Assembly: GCF_008271365.1 (NCBI RefSeq)
Contig: NZ_CP043430.1
Location: forward strand, 2,108,001-2,172,000
Length of the DNA stretch: 64,000 nt
Reading direction: 5' to 3'
Origin: Microbacterium sp. 1S1
GTDB lineage: Bacteria > Actinomycetota > Actinomycetes > Actinomycetales > Microbacteriaceae
The notes under the pieces were generated by a model, which worked only from the letters and a program-made list of their open reading frames with translations, was not told the origin of the DNA and searched no databases. Of this stretch, positions 19,433-28,412 are shown in pieces; position 1 is the first letter of the stretch, and each line of letters opens with the position of its first letter. A program made the translations under genes and the position numbers.

Positions 19433-20251
19433 GTGAGTCACCCTGCTGTCGGGGCGCCCGGGACGCCCCGGCGCTATCTGCATTCGCTGTGGCTGCTGTC
19501 GGCCCGCGACCTCAAGGTCCGGTATGCGACGAGCTTCCTCGGTTACGTGTGGTCCGTCCTCGACCCGCTGGTGATGAGCGCGATCTACTGGTTCGTCTTC
19601 ACGCAGGTGTTCCGGCGGGATGTCGGCGAGGAGCCGTACATCATCTTCCTCATCAGCGCTCTGCTGCCGTGGGTGTGGTTCAACAGCTCGGTGTCGGACT
19701 TCACCCGCGCGTTCAAGAAGGATGCGCGCCTCGTCCGCTCGACGTCGATCCCGCGGTCGATCTGGGTGAACCGGATCGTGCTCAGCAAGGGGATGGAGTA
19801 CCTGTTCTCGCTGCCGGTGCTGGTGCTGTTCATCGTCGTCAATTTGCTCTTCGAGAGTCATGCCGACCAGGTCGTGCAGATCGGCTGGGGCGTGCTGTGG
19901 GTGCCGGTCGCGATTCTCATGCAGACGGTGCTGCTCGTCGGTCTCGGCCTGCTCGTCGCTCCGCTGTGCGTGCTCTACACCGACCTCGAGCGCACGACGG
20001 CCCTCATCCTGCGAGCCATGTTCTACGCGACACCGATCATCTACAACGTCACGGACCTGCCGGGGATCTTCCAGACGCTCGGTGCCTTCAACCCCCTCGC
20101 CGGGATCTTCATGCTGTACCGCATGCCGTTCTTCCCCGACCAGTGGAACCCGTTCACCCTCACGGTCAGCGTCGTGATGTGCCTGCTCATCCTCGCCCTC
20201 GGCGTCTGGGCGTTCCGGCGTCTCGAGCGCCCCGTCCTGAAGGAGCTGTGA
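19433..20251 (+). CDS. Polysaccharide ABC-2 transporter permease (Wzm/TagG type)
   Basis: 272 aa integral membrane protein. The N-terminal LWLLSARDLKVRYATSFLGYVWSVLDPL segment is the ABC-2 amphipathic gate helix, and six hydrophobic spans follow. Family members export undecaprenyl-linked polymers such as O-antigen, teichoic acid or galactan; the mycobacterial homologue Rv3783 is next to glfT1. The stop shares one base with the start of the ATPase gene. GTG start is set by the leaderless signal. Together with the next gene it should export the galactofuranose-containing polymer. Confidence 0.88.
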   Translation: MSHPAVGAPGTPRRYLHSLWLLSARDLKVRYATSFLGYVWSVLDPLVMSAIYWFVFTQVFRRDVGEEPYIIFLISALLPWVWFNSSVSDFTRAFKKDARLVRSTSIPRSIWVNRIVLSKGMEYLFSLPVLVLFIVVNLLFESHADQVVQIGWGVLWVPVAILMQTVLLVGLGLLVAPLCVLYTDLERTTALILRAMFYATPIIYNVTDLPGIFQTLGAFNPLAGIFMLYRMPFFPDQWNPFTLTVSVVMCLLILALGVWAFRRLERPVLKEL

Positions 20252-20985
20252 TGGACGCCGCGATCGACGTGCAGGGCCTCGGGGTGCGTTTCCGCCGCAA
20301 TCGCCGCGGACGGCGCAGCTTCAAGGACCTCTTCGCCGGCGCATCGCGGCGATCGCGCCCCGGGGAGTTCTGGGCGCTCCGCGACGTCTCGTTCACCGTG
20401 CAGCCGGGGGAGTCCATCGGCGTCGTGGGACGGAACGGGCAGGGGAAATCGACGCTGCTCCGCCTCGTGGCCGGTGTGCTGCTGCCCGATGAGGGCTCGG
20501 TCAGTGTCAACGGCGGCGTCGCTCCGCTCATCGAGATCACCGGCGGTTTCGTGGGCGACCTGACGGTCCGGGAGAACGTCCGCCTGACGGCCGGACTGCA
20601 CGGCATGTCGAAGGACGAGGTCGCCCGCCGGTACGACGACATCATCGCCTTCGCCGAGCTCGCCGGATTCGAGGAGACGCCGTACAAGCACCTCTCCAAC
20701 GGCATGAAGGTCCGCCTCGCGTTCTCCGTCGTCTCGCAGCTCGACGAGCCCATCCTGCTCGTCGACGAGGTCCTCGCGGTGGGCGACAAGGCCTTCAGAG
20801 AGAAGTGCTACAAGCGCATCGATGAACTGCTCTCGGACGGCCGTACGCTGTTCTTCGTCAGTCACAACGAGCGGGATCTGCGCAGGTTCTGCACCAGGGG
20901 CCTGTACCTGGACCGCGGCACGCTCGCCCTGGACGCGCCGATCAACGAGGTGCTCGACCGCTACAACGCGGATTACTCCGTCTGA
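20251..20985 (+). CDS. Polysaccharide ABC transporter ATPase (Wzt/TagH type)
   Basis: 244 aa nucleotide-binding subunit. Walker A GRNGQGKST (about 60-68), signature LSNGMKVRLAFS, Walker B PILLVDEVLAVGD, and the switch His in FFVSHNE. The extended LSNGMK signature and VDEVLAVGD are typical of polysaccharide exporters. It ends right after the ATPase core, with no C-terminal carbohydrate-recognition domain, so chain-end recognition is not expected. ATG 20251 overlaps the permease stop by one base. An alternate frame open upstream is only the shadow of the permease. Confidence 0.9.
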   Translation: MDAAIDVQGLGVRFRRNRRGRRSFKDLFAGASRRSRPGEFWALRDVSFTVQPGESIGVVGRNGQGKSTLLRLVAGVLLPDEGSVSVNGGVAPLIEITGGFVGDLTVRENVRLTAGLHGMSKDEVARRYDDIIAFAELAGFEETPYKHLSNGMKVRLAFSVVSQLDEPILLVDEVLAVGDKAFREKCYKRIDELLSDGRTLFFVSHNERDLRRFCTRGLYLDRGTLALDAPINEVLDRYNADYSV

Positions 20986-21011
20986 CGCGCCGCGCCGGCC
21001 CGGGGCGTCAG
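20982..21011 (+). terminator. Possible bidirectional terminator across two convergent stops
   Basis: CTGACGC (20982-20988) and GCGTCAG (21005-21011) are inverted copies flanking a GC-rich loop. Each arm contains the stop codon of one of the converging genes. No T-run follows. Confidence 0.35.
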
Positions 21012-21613
21012 AGTCCGACGAGGTCGCGCAGGTCCGCCGCGGCGGAGCGTGCGCTGTCGATGGCTCCGGATACGCCGGACCCGCTCTCGATCGCTGAGCG
21101 CAGCGTCGTGAGCCGCTGGGCGTAGGTCTCCACGCCGGAGCGCCAGGAGTCCTGGATGGAGGACGGGGGCAGAGCGTCGCCGAGCCGCTGGGCGTCCTCC
21201 TGCAACGAGTCCACCACGGGGAGAGCATCCTGACCGCTCGCCCCGGCGATGATGTCGAGGCCGCGGTCGGCGGAGTTGAGCCATCCGGACACCTTGTCCC
21301 GGAAGACGTCGAGTGTGGGGTCCCCGACCGGTGGCGCCGTCGTGATCGGAGTGGGCTCCGGCGTCGAGGTCGCGGTCGCCGTAGGTGTCGGCGACGCCGT
21401 GGGCGTCGGCGTCTCGGACGGACCGGCAGTGGGCGACGGGCTCGCGCTCTCTGCGGGGTCCGGAGCGCCGTCGCGCGGGAGGAGGAAGAACAGCACGAGC
21501 CCGACGATCGCGAGCGCGGCGACGCTCAGCCCGACGATCAACCACACCCGGCCGGTGCGCTTCGGCGCGGGGGGAAGCGGGGCCCACCGCACCTCGGGCT
21601 GCGGCTCGTCCAT
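21008..21613 (-). CDS. Membrane-anchored hypothetical protein, proline/serine/threonine-rich linker
   Basis: 201 aa, no family recognised. Residues 1-20 are cytoplasmic and Pro-rich; a single strong span covers about residues 23-45 (VWLIVGLSVAALAIVGLVLFF); residues about 50-95 are a Pro/Ser/Thr/Ala linker (ESASPSPTAGPSETPTPT and similar) like those that cross the actinobacterial wall. The remaining 100 residues are a small helical domain. ATG lies one base downstream of the GlfT1-like stop, with GGAGG upstream, so it is the last gene of the glfT2-glfT1 unit. Probably an extracytoplasmic envelope protein linked to galactan assembly; this is context only. Confidence 0.7.
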   Translation of the reverse strand: MDEPQPEVRWAPLPPAPKRTGRVWLIVGLSVAALAIVGLVLFFLLPRDGAPDPAESASPSPTAGPSETPTPTASPTPTATATSTPEPTPITTAPPVGDPTLDVFRDKVSGWLNSADRGLDIIAGASGQDALPVVDSLQEDAQRLGDALPPSSIQDSWRSGVETYAQRLTTLRSAIESGSGVSGAIDSARSAAADLRDLVGL

Positions 21614-21614
21614 C

Positions 21615-22577
21615 TCAGGCCTCCAGAGGGCTCATCGGCTCCCAGGTACGGTCGCGACCGATGCGGCCGCCGTCCCGGAGCCCGCGGAACAGGTTGCTCG
21701 TGCCGCGGACGGTGCGCTCCACGAAGACGAGCCGGATCAGCTCCTTGAAGAACGTGGCGGTCGTCCCGAGCCCGAAGAGCACCGGGTTGTAGACGCCGTG
21801 CACGCGGTAGTACTGCTTGATGAACGCGCGGTTGCGCATGATGTAGTAGCGGTAGGCGTTGCTCGAGGCGTTCATGTGCCGGATACCCATGTCCCACTGC
21901 CGGATCTCGCGCGTGCGGCGCAGCACGAACTCGTCGACGATGACCGCGGTGGTCAGGCGAGAGGCCAGCCAGCCGTACATCTGGTCGTCCCAGTAGATGA
22001 AGAAGCGGGGGTCGGGGAGACCGATCTGCTTCACGATCGAGCGGTGGATGAACATGCCCTCGAAGCAGCCGCTGTTCATCTCCTTGTAGCCCGAGGAGTC
22101 GAACCCCGCAGGGGCGAAGGGGATCGGGATGCCCATGCGTTCCGCGATACGGTACTGCCAGTAGAACTCGCTGCCGTCGTAGTCGTAGCGGCGACCCTGG
22201 ATGCTCTTGAAGCGAGGCGCCCACGCACCCATCCGGGCGAGGCCGTCCGGAAGCACCTCGACGTCGTCGTCCATCATCCAGATCCACTCGGCGCCGAGGT
22301 CGTACGCCGTCCGCATGCCCTCGCTGAAACCGCCGGATCCTCCGGTGTTCACGTCGAGACGGCGATAGACGATCTCCGTGCCGATGTCGTCCCGGAACGA
22401 CTCGACGACGTCGGTGGTGTCATCCGAGGACGCGTTGTCGATCACCACGACGCGGCCCGGCTTCGGGTCCATGGCGGTGATGCTCGTCAGCAGCCCGGAC
22501 AGCAGGTGCGACCGGTTGAAGGTGACGATGACGATCGCCGTGCTCGCGGGATCGAACACGGGGGTGTCGACGGTCAT
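21615..22577 (-). CDS. Galactofuranosyltransferase, GlfT1-like (family 2)
   Basis: 320 aa GT-A enzyme. AIVIVTFNRSHLL at the N-terminus, VVVIDNASSDDT, NTGGSGGFSEGM, the WMMDDDVEV metal motif (about 96-103) and the downstream FIYWDDQMYGWLA acid pair match the GlfT1/GlfT2 group. In mycobacteria GlfT1 adds the first galactofuranoses to the lipid-linked primer. ATG 22577 overlaps the GlfT2-like stop by 4 bases (22574-22577). UDP-Galf as donor is inferred from glf in the same locus; the acceptor may differ from mycobacteria because no rhamnosyltransferase of WbbL type is visible here. Confidence 0.85.
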   Translation of the reverse strand: MTVDTPVFDPASTAIVIVTFNRSHLLSGLLTSITAMDPKPGRVVVIDNASSDDTTDVVESFRDDIGTEIVYRRLDVNTGGSGGFSEGMRTAYDLGAEWIWMMDDDVEVLPDGLARMGAWAPRFKSIQGRRYDYDGSEFYWQYRIAERMGIPIPFAPAGFDSSGYKEMNSGCFEGMFIHRSIVKQIGLPDPRFFIYWDDQMYGWLASRLTTAVIVDEFVLRRTREIRQWDMGIRHMNASSNAYRYYIMRNRAFIKQYYRVHGVYNPVLFGLGTTATFFKELIRLVFVERTVRGTSNLFRGLRDGGRIGRDRTWEPMSPLEA

Positions 22578-24484
22578 GCCTTCTCCTCGAAGATCTGCTG
22601 CCAGGATTCGGGCGAGACCAGCTCCGGCAGCGCCTCGCGGTACTGACGCTGGAGCTCGGGCCACCGCCGTCGCAGCTCGGCGTGCAGCCGTACGGTGTCC
22701 CGCAGCATCCGACGGTACTTGGCGCGATCGCGCGTGTAGATGTTCTTCCCCGACCCGTCGGCGGCGCTGACGAGGGCGCTGTCGAAGTGCGGCACACGCC
22801 ACCAATGGGCGTCCTCCTTGCCGAACTCGACCTCGGGCTGCGCGACGTTGGCCGGGTCCGGTCGGTGAAGCCAGTGCGACAGGAGCGTCGTCAGTGTGAA
22901 GATCCGCAGTCGCAGGCCGGTGGGGTTGTCGTACTGGTTCTTCGGAAGCTGCTTGTACACCTGCCGGCCGCGACGCGAGTGCAGCACCCGCGCCGGGTCG
23001 CGATGGATCACGGTCTCCGGATACTCCGCAGCCAGCGATCGCGCGGCGGGCATCGCCGTCGCGAGATTCCGACGCAGGTGATCCGGACCGGACAGGACGT
23101 CCCGAAGGGCGCGCGCGCGGAGAGCCACGGGGTAGTACTGCATCATCATGAGGTGCTTGAGGTCCACCCGTCGGCTGTGCACGATGAGGCGTCCGCCCCG
23201 AGGCGCGCCGGAGTGCAAGAGCCCCGCCACGATGCGGTTGCGCGCGTGGAAGTAGGCCTGCCAGTCGATGGAGTCGTCCTTGTTCACCCAGGAGACGTGC
23301 CAGAGGGCGACGCCAGGCATCGACACGGTCGGGAAACCTGCCTCGCCGGCACGCAGGCAGAACTCCGCGTCGTCCCACTTGATGAACGCCGGAAGCGAGA
23401 GTCCGACCTTCCGGACGGCGTCGAGGGGGATCAGGCACATCCACCAGCCGTTGTAGTCCGAGTCCATCCGCATGTGCAGCAGGGTGGATTGACGGAGGTT
23501 CGAGGCCCCGAAGTCGTGCGGCATCTTCTCCTGGTAGAGGTTGCGCCACATGAACGGGCCCTCGTCGACGACCTCGGCCCAGCCGTGAAGCTTCGGGCGA
23601 TCGAGGAGGTCGAACATGTGTCCGCCGACGAGCACGGGGGTCGTGGCATACTGCCCGAAGACGATGGAGCGGCGCAAGGATTCCGGCTCGATGCGGACGT
23701 CGTCGTCGAGGAGCTGCACGAAGTCGCTCTCCGGGCGCTTCAGGGTCTCGTGCATCGCGCGGGCGAAGCCGCCCGACCCGCCGAGGTTGCCCTGACGGAT
23801 GACCTGCAGGGTCTCTCCGAGACGCTCGGCGACCTCCGCATAGCCGTCCTGGTCCGCGACGAGCTGGGTGCCCTGGTCGACGAGGAAGATGCGGTCGACG
23901 AACTCCAGCGCGTCGGGGGAGGCCGCCAGGGCCCGCAGCGTCTCGACGCAGTAGTCCGGCTTGTTGTAGGTCGTGATGCCGAGCGAGGCCTTGCCCGTCC
24001 GCGCGGGCTCATGCTCGGTGGTCCATTCGGCGCCCTCGAGGACCGCGGGCTTCTCGTCGGCCACGATGTCGAACCAGATCCAGCCGCCGTCGCTGTACTG
24101 GGTGAGGTCGAGGTCGAACGACGTCGTCGCCTCGCCGGTGACCTCTCGGGTGGCGACGCGCTGGCGCACGCCCGAGCCGTTGGAGCGGTAGACGAGGATC
24201 GTGGCGGGGCCCGTCGTCCGGACGGTGAGCTGCACCTCGCGCACGCTCGTCCAGTGCTGCCAGTACGAGGCGGGGAAGGCGTTGAAGTAGGTGCCGAGCG
24301 AGACTCGACGGCCGGCCACGATCCTGGCGCGGTGCCGGCCCAGGATGTTTCCGAGATGGGCGCGACTGGAGACGCGGACGGGTTCGTCCTCGATCACGGA
24401 CCACGTCTCCGGATCGGCGTACAGCGGGAGCAGGTCGGGGTCGCGATCGAGCGGGAAGACGACGTTCTGAAGGACGTGGGCCAC
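22574..24484 (-). CDS. glfT2: Polymerising galactofuranosyltransferase, GlfT2-like
   Basis: 636 aa, essentially the length of mycobacterial GlfT2 (637). The N-terminal beta-sandwich-like region (about 1-160) precedes the GT-A domain. Catalytic landmarks are in register with my memory of GlfT2: LLDDD (Asp 260-262), NGWWMCLIP (345-353), KWDDAEF (Asp 371-372, catalytic base region) and ALWHVSW (His 396). NLGGSGGF lies at 233-240. It should extend the galactan chain processively from UDP-Galf at the inner membrane face. GTG start; a TAGGCT hexamer lies about 70 bases upstream. First gene of a three-gene unit. Confidence 0.9.
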   Translation of the reverse strand: MAHVLQNVVFPLDRDPDLLPLYADPETWSVIEDEPVRVSSRAHLGNILGRHRARIVAGRRVSLGTYFNAFPASYWQHWTSVREVQLTVRTTGPATILVYRSNGSGVRQRVATREVTGEATTSFDLDLTQYSDGGWIWFDIVADEKPAVLEGAEWTTEHEPARTGKASLGITTYNKPDYCVETLRALAASPDALEFVDRIFLVDQGTQLVADQDGYAEVAERLGETLQVIRQGNLGGSGGFARAMHETLKRPESDFVQLLDDDVRIEPESLRRSIVFGQYATTPVLVGGHMFDLLDRPKLHGWAEVVDEGPFMWRNLYQEKMPHDFGASNLRQSTLLHMRMDSDYNGWWMCLIPLDAVRKVGLSLPAFIKWDDAEFCLRAGEAGFPTVSMPGVALWHVSWVNKDDSIDWQAYFHARNRIVAGLLHSGAPRGGRLIVHSRRVDLKHLMMMQYYPVALRARALRDVLSGPDHLRRNLATAMPAARSLAAEYPETVIHRDPARVLHSRRGRQVYKQLPKNQYDNPTGLRLRIFTLTTLLSHWLHRPDPANVAQPEVEFGKEDAHWWRVPHFDSALVSAADGSGKNIYTRDRAKYRRMLRDTVRLHAELRRRWPELQRQYREALPELVSPESWQQIFEEKA

Positions 24485-24554
24485 AGGGAGGTTCTCCGTT
24501 GTTGGTGCCGCGGCCGCTGCCGGTGGGCAGCGCGGGACTCGACGAGCAGTGAGT

Positions 24555-24560
24555 AGCCTA
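24555..24560 (-). promoter_or_regulatory. Candidate -10 (TAGGCT) for the glfT2 unit
   Basis: TAGGCT on the minus strand, about 70 bases upstream of the GTG at 24484, back to back with the galE promoter. The implied leader holds GGAG about 10 bases before the GTG. Confidence 0.35.
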
Positions 24561-24618
24561 CCGGTGGTCGGCTTCGGATCTGCGGAGAGCCGTACCGGGG
24601 GCGTTCAGCGTCCCTGGC

Positions 24619-24631
24619 TAGACTGGCCGCG
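24619..24631 (+). promoter_or_regulatory. Leaderless -10 (TAGACT) for galE
   Basis: TAGACT at 24619-24624, 7 bases before ATG 24632, with no Shine-Dalgarno sequence. Confidence 0.6.
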
Positions 24632-25621
24632 ATGAAGGTACTGATCACCGGTGGAGCCGGCTATATCGGATCGACTGTGGCGACGGCGTGCATCGAGGCC
24701 GGGATCGAGGTGGTCGTGCTCGACGACCTCTCCACGGGCCTCGCCGCTTTCGGCGAGGGACGCCAGCTCTACGTCGGCGACATCGCCGACGCCGGCGTCC
24801 TCGACCGGCTTCTCGCGGACCACCCGGACATCGACGCGGTGGTGCACTGCGCCGCGCGCATCGTCGTCCCCGACTCCGTCGCCGATCCCCTCGGCTACTA
24901 CGACAGCAACGTCGGCAAGACGATCACCCTCCTCCGCCGTCTCCGCGACGCCGGCATCGGGCGCATCGTGTTCAGTTCCTCCGCGTCGATCTATGCGGGG
25001 GAGACGGGTGACGGGGTCGACGAGAGCGGCCGGCTCGCCCCGTCCAGCCCCTACGCGGCCACCAAGGCGATGGTCGAGCAGATCCTCGCCGATGCCGCCG
25101 CGGCCGGCGACTTCCGGGCCATCGCGCTCCGCTACTTCAACCCGATCGGCGCGGACCCGCAGCTGCGCACCGGACTGCAGAACCCCACGCCTTCCCACGC
25201 GCTCGGCAAGATCATGCAGGCGCGGGCGGCCGGGGAGGCGTTCATGATCACCGGCACCGACTGGGCGACCCGCGACGGGTCCGGACTGCGGGACTACATC
25301 CACGTCTGGGACCTCGCGCTCGCGCACGTCGCGGCGGTCACCCGGTTCGACGAGGTGGCGACCGTGGCCGATCCGTACCAGGTGATCAACCTCGGCACCG
25401 GCGACGGGGTGACCGTGCGCGAGCTCGTGCAGGCCTTCGAGCGCGTGACCGGCGCGCCGTTGCCGGTCGTGGAGACGGGTCGCCGCCCGGGGGACCAGGC
25501 CGGGGCCTACGCGATCGTGGACCGCGCCCGCGAGGTGCTCGGCTGGCGCGCGGAGCGTTCCGTCGACGACGGCGTCCGCGATGCGCTCGCGTGGGCCGAG
25601 AAGCTCCCCACCGTCCGCTGA
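24632..25621 (+). CDS. galE: UDP-glucose 4-epimerase
   Basis: 329 aa short-chain dehydrogenase-type enzyme; interconverts UDP-glucose and UDP-galactose. NAD-binding GGAGYIGS (7-14), the SSSASIY strand with the active Ser region, catalytic SPYAATK (Tyr and Lys), RYFNPIGA and the late LRDYIHVWDLA motif are all canonical. It would feed UDP-Galp to Glf for galactan. It reads from its own leaderless promoter and converges on the Wzy-like gene 13 bases away. Confidence 0.93.
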   Translation: MKVLITGGAGYIGSTVATACIEAGIEVVVLDDLSTGLAAFGEGRQLYVGDIADAGVLDRLLADHPDIDAVVHCAARIVVPDSVADPLGYYDSNVGKTITLLRRLRDAGIGRIVFSSSASIYAGETGDGVDESGRLAPSSPYAATKAMVEQILADAAAAGDFRAIALRYFNPIGADPQLRTGLQNPTPSHALGKIMQARAAGEAFMITGTDWATRDGSGLRDYIHVWDLALAHVAAVTRFDEVATVADPYQVINLGTGDGVTVRELVQAFERVTGAPLPVVETGRRPGDQAGAYAIVDRAREVLGWRAERSVDDGVRDALAWAEKLPTVR

Positions 25622-25633
25622 GATCGGTTCCGG

Positions 25634-26932
25634 TCACTCCTGCGGACGCAGGGTGGGGATGGCCCCCGTGTGCGCGGCGTCGATGTTCTCCCGCCACGAT
25701 CGGGACTGGCCCGCGCGTAGCGCGCACAGCACGAGCAGGAACCACCCCGCGCCGACGAGCGTGAAGCTCTCGAACATCGAGTCGACCGCGAGCGTCACGA
25801 GCGTGATCGGCGTCCATGCGTAGACGACCGACCGGCGGACGCTCGCGACGAGCCAGGAACGGATCAGCGCGATGCCGCCCAGCAACAGGAAGAGCACGAG
25901 CCCGGCGGCGCCGAGCTGCAGCAGCACGTCGAAGAAGGCGTTCAGCGCGCTCTGGTGGCGGTCGTCGAGCTGGAAGTTGATGAAGGTGAACGGGTACTCG
26001 CCGCGGACCCAGTCGCCGAACCATCCCCACCCGGTGATGGGCTTCACGGCGACGAAGTCGAGGATCATGTTCCACAGCTCTGCCCGCATGGAGAAGTCGG
26101 AGCCGGCGTCCAGGAGGGCGATGATCTGGTGCCGCAGCGCGAACGCGACGGCGAGGGCGACGGCGACGAGAGCACCCAGCGTCCACTGGACGAGGTTGCG
26201 GCGGGCTGGTGCCGCGTGGCGGACGATGGTCAGGGCGATCGTCACGATGCCCACCGCGACGGCGAGGACCAGCACGGTCGGTGAGGCGGAGAGGAACGCG
26301 AGACCGCCGGCGAGCGCGACCGAGACCACGGCGAGCGGCGGGTCGACCGACTGCGTCCGCCATTCGATGACGAAGGTGATCAAGGCGACCACGGCGATGA
26401 ATCCGAGCATGTTGCGGCTGCCGAAAAGCCCCTGGACCGGGCCGCCGACGGCGAGGTTCCCCTGGATGTCCAGGAACGCGAACGGGAGGTCGAGGAGGAT
26501 CCCCGAGAGGATCTCCACGCCGAGGGAAGCGCCGAGCAGCACGCGCAGGGTGTCTCCCAAAGCGCGGACGGTCTGCAGCGTGTCGCGGATGTGCCCGATG
26601 GTGATGGCGAGGAAGGCATAGCCGAAGAGGGACAGCCACCCCAGGACCGTGTCGGAGCGGTCGGTGGTCCACAGCAGGCTCACGAGCGCCCACCCGAGGA
26701 ACGCGAGCAGCGACGACGGGGCGATGCGCAGCGGGGACAGCTCCTCCCTGCGCACCCAGAGGATCGCGGCCCCGAGGAGGCACAGCACGGTGATGACGGT
26801 GGCGAGGGTGACGGCCGACGTCATCCGCTCGATCGCGAAGGACCCGAACACCGCGGTCAGGGCCGCGAGCGTGAACGCCCGAGCCATCTCCGCCGAGCCG
26901 AGCAGACGGGGGAGGGGAAGCACCGACGTCAC
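25634..26932 (-). CDS. O-antigen ligase/polymerase-like membrane protein (Wzy_C), second copy
   Basis: 432 aa, about 11-12 hydrophobic spans. GTG 26932 overlaps the stop of its neighbour (26929-26932) and begins just before the first hydrophobic segment, so it is chosen over the much longer open frame that runs through the neighbour. The large external loop around residues 300-345 has PITGWGWFGDW and HQSALNAFFDVLLQLGAAGLVLF, the Wzy/WaaL/PglL pattern. Family members ligate or polymerise lipid-linked glycans on the outer face of the membrane. It is a paralogue of the next gene. Confidence 0.78.
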   Translation of the reverse strand: MTSVLPLPRLLGSAEMARAFTLAALTAVFGSFAIERMTSAVTLATVITVLCLLGAAILWVRREELSPLRIAPSSLLAFLGWALVSLLWTTDRSDTVLGWLSLFGYAFLAITIGHIRDTLQTVRALGDTLRVLLGASLGVEILSGILLDLPFAFLDIQGNLAVGGPVQGLFGSRNMLGFIAVVALITFVIEWRTQSVDPPLAVVSVALAGGLAFLSASPTVLVLAVAVGIVTIALTIVRHAAPARRNLVQWTLGALVAVALAVAFALRHQIIALLDAGSDFSMRAELWNMILDFVAVKPITGWGWFGDWVRGEYPFTFINFQLDDRHQSALNAFFDVLLQLGAAGLVLFLLLGGIALIRSWLVASVRRSVVYAWTPITLVTLAVDSMFESFTLVGAGWFLLVLCALRAGQSRSWRENIDAAHTGAIPTLRPQE

Positions 26933-28344
26933 GGCACCCGCCGTGGGGCCGTGCCGCGCTCGAACACGAGGTCGCGTTCGCCGACCCCGACGAGCGGCAC
27001 GGACTTGAGCTTGAACGACAGGAGGACCAGGAGCAGCCACCCCCAGAGCATGATCGGGGTGGACTCGGTGAGCCCCTGCACCAGCAGCACCACGGTGAAC
27101 AGGCTCGGCAGCAGGGTGAGCGGGGAGTACGGGCGTTGCGCGTCGAGATCCCAGCGCGGCCGGTCCACGGCGAAGAACCAGGAGCGCCAGAGCAGGCTGC
27201 CGTATGCGACGGCCATCAGCACCAGACCGAGGACGCCGAGCTGGAGCAGCACGTCCAGCCACATGTTGTGCGCGTGGAACACCGTGATCCCATGGTCGAC
27301 GATCCAGCCGTCGAAGGCCGGGTCGGTGGGCACCCAGGGACTGGAGAACCCGTTCCCGACGATCGGATGGTCGCCGACGCGCTCCAGGACCTTCGCCCAG
27401 ATCTTGTTCGAGCGGCCGGTGAGGTCGGCGCTGCGCCCCAGAAGGCCGAGGAGCGGGTCGCGCAGCAGCCAGAGCGCGAGAACGCCGAGCACGGTCGTCC
27501 CGATCGCGACGACGTAGATCCGCGTGCGCGCGCTCGGCGTCGCGGCACGGCGCATCAGCAGGGCGACGACGAGGACGACGGCGGCCGCTCCGGCGCACAC
27601 GAGCGCGGTGGCGGACGCCGTGCGGAAGAGGAAATATGCCGCCAGCAGCATCCACAGGGCGAGGGTCGTCCGCCACCGCGCCTTGGCGGCGAAGAGCACC
27701 CCGAACGTGATCAGGGCGAACAGCGAGACGATCCCGAGCAGGTTCGCGTTGCCCACGATTCCCTGGATGCGTCCCCCGTCGAAGAGGTTGTCCCGAACCC
27801 AGTACCACTGCGGATCGATGTCGCCGTCCGGCAGGTCGACGAAGTTCGGCAGGAGCGGACCGTGGAGAACGAGCGAGACCCACAGCTCGAGAGCGAGGGA
27901 GAGACCGAGGATCCACTTGAAGGCCGACGACAGGGCGCGGACGATCTCGTGCCACGTGAGCACGTGGGCGATGAACAGCCCGTTCGTGGTCACAGCCGCG
28001 AGGAGCACACCCGTGGCGACCGTCGGGACACGCCACTGCGACCAGGCGACGGAGAGGAGGGCGAGCGCGGTGTAGCCGAGAGCCGCCCACGGCAGTCGCC
28101 GCCAGCGGAAGGGCTGCGGCCGGTTCCGTGCGAGCATCGGGATGCCGATCGCCAGAGTCGCCGCGGTGAAGAGTGCGAGAACGATCGCGGCGCCGACCTC
28201 GCCGAGGAGGTTGTAGACCGCCGAGTGCGCGAACGCCACGAAGAGGACCATGATGGCGTACCCGCGCAGCAGGAGATGCCCCGTGGACTCGCGCTCGGGC
28301 GCGGTGGGCGGGGCGGCGACCGGGTGCTTGGTGTACTGGGCCAT
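26929..28344 (-). CDS. O-antigen ligase/polymerase-like membrane protein (Wzy_C), first copy
   Basis: 471 aa, about 11-12 spans. The loop near residues 330-375 holds DHPIVGNGFSSPW, HAHNMWLDVLLQLGVLGLVL and the catalytic-type His, which is the WaaL/Wzy hallmark and aligns with HQSALNAFFDVLLQLG in the downstream copy. ATG 28344 follows a leaderless hexamer by 8 bases. It faces galE and sits beside the galactofuranose genes, so it could attach or join glycan chains at the outer face of the membrane, possibly to the wall. Which polymer it handles cannot be decided from sequence. Confidence 0.8.
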   Translation of the reverse strand: MAQYTKHPVAAPPTAPERESTGHLLLRGYAIMVLFVAFAHSAVYNLLGEVGAAIVLALFTAATLAIGIPMLARNRPQPFRWRRLPWAALGYTALALLSVAWSQWRVPTVATGVLLAAVTTNGLFIAHVLTWHEIVRALSSAFKWILGLSLALELWVSLVLHGPLLPNFVDLPDGDIDPQWYWVRDNLFDGGRIQGIVGNANLLGIVSLFALITFGVLFAAKARWRTTLALWMLLAAYFLFRTASATALVCAGAAAVVLVVALLMRRAATPSARTRIYVVAIGTTVLGVLALWLLRDPLLGLLGRSADLTGRSNKIWAKVLERVGDHPIVGNGFSSPWVPTDPAFDGWIVDHGITVFHAHNMWLDVLLQLGVLGLVLMAVAYGSLLWRSWFFAVDRPRWDLDAQRPYSPLTLLPSLFTVVLLVQGLTESTPIMLWGWLLLVLLSFKLKSVPLVGVGERDLVFERGTAPRRVP

Positions 28345-28358
28345 CGCGACTCAGGCTA
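28345..28358 (-). promoter_or_regulatory. Leaderless -10 (TAGCCT) for the Wzy-like pair
   Basis: TAGCCT on the minus strand at 28353-28358, 8 bases before the ATG; 41 bases from the opposing manA hexamer. Confidence 0.45.
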
Positions 28359-28399
28359 CCTCGACGCACGAGGATCCGACCTGTGGGTCGCCCGGGCCC

Positions 28400-28412
28400 T
28401 ACGCTGGGGGGC
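28400..28412 (+). promoter_or_regulatory. Leaderless -10 (TACGCT) for manA
   Basis: TACGCT at 28400-28405, 7 bases before ATG 28413. Confidence 0.55.
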
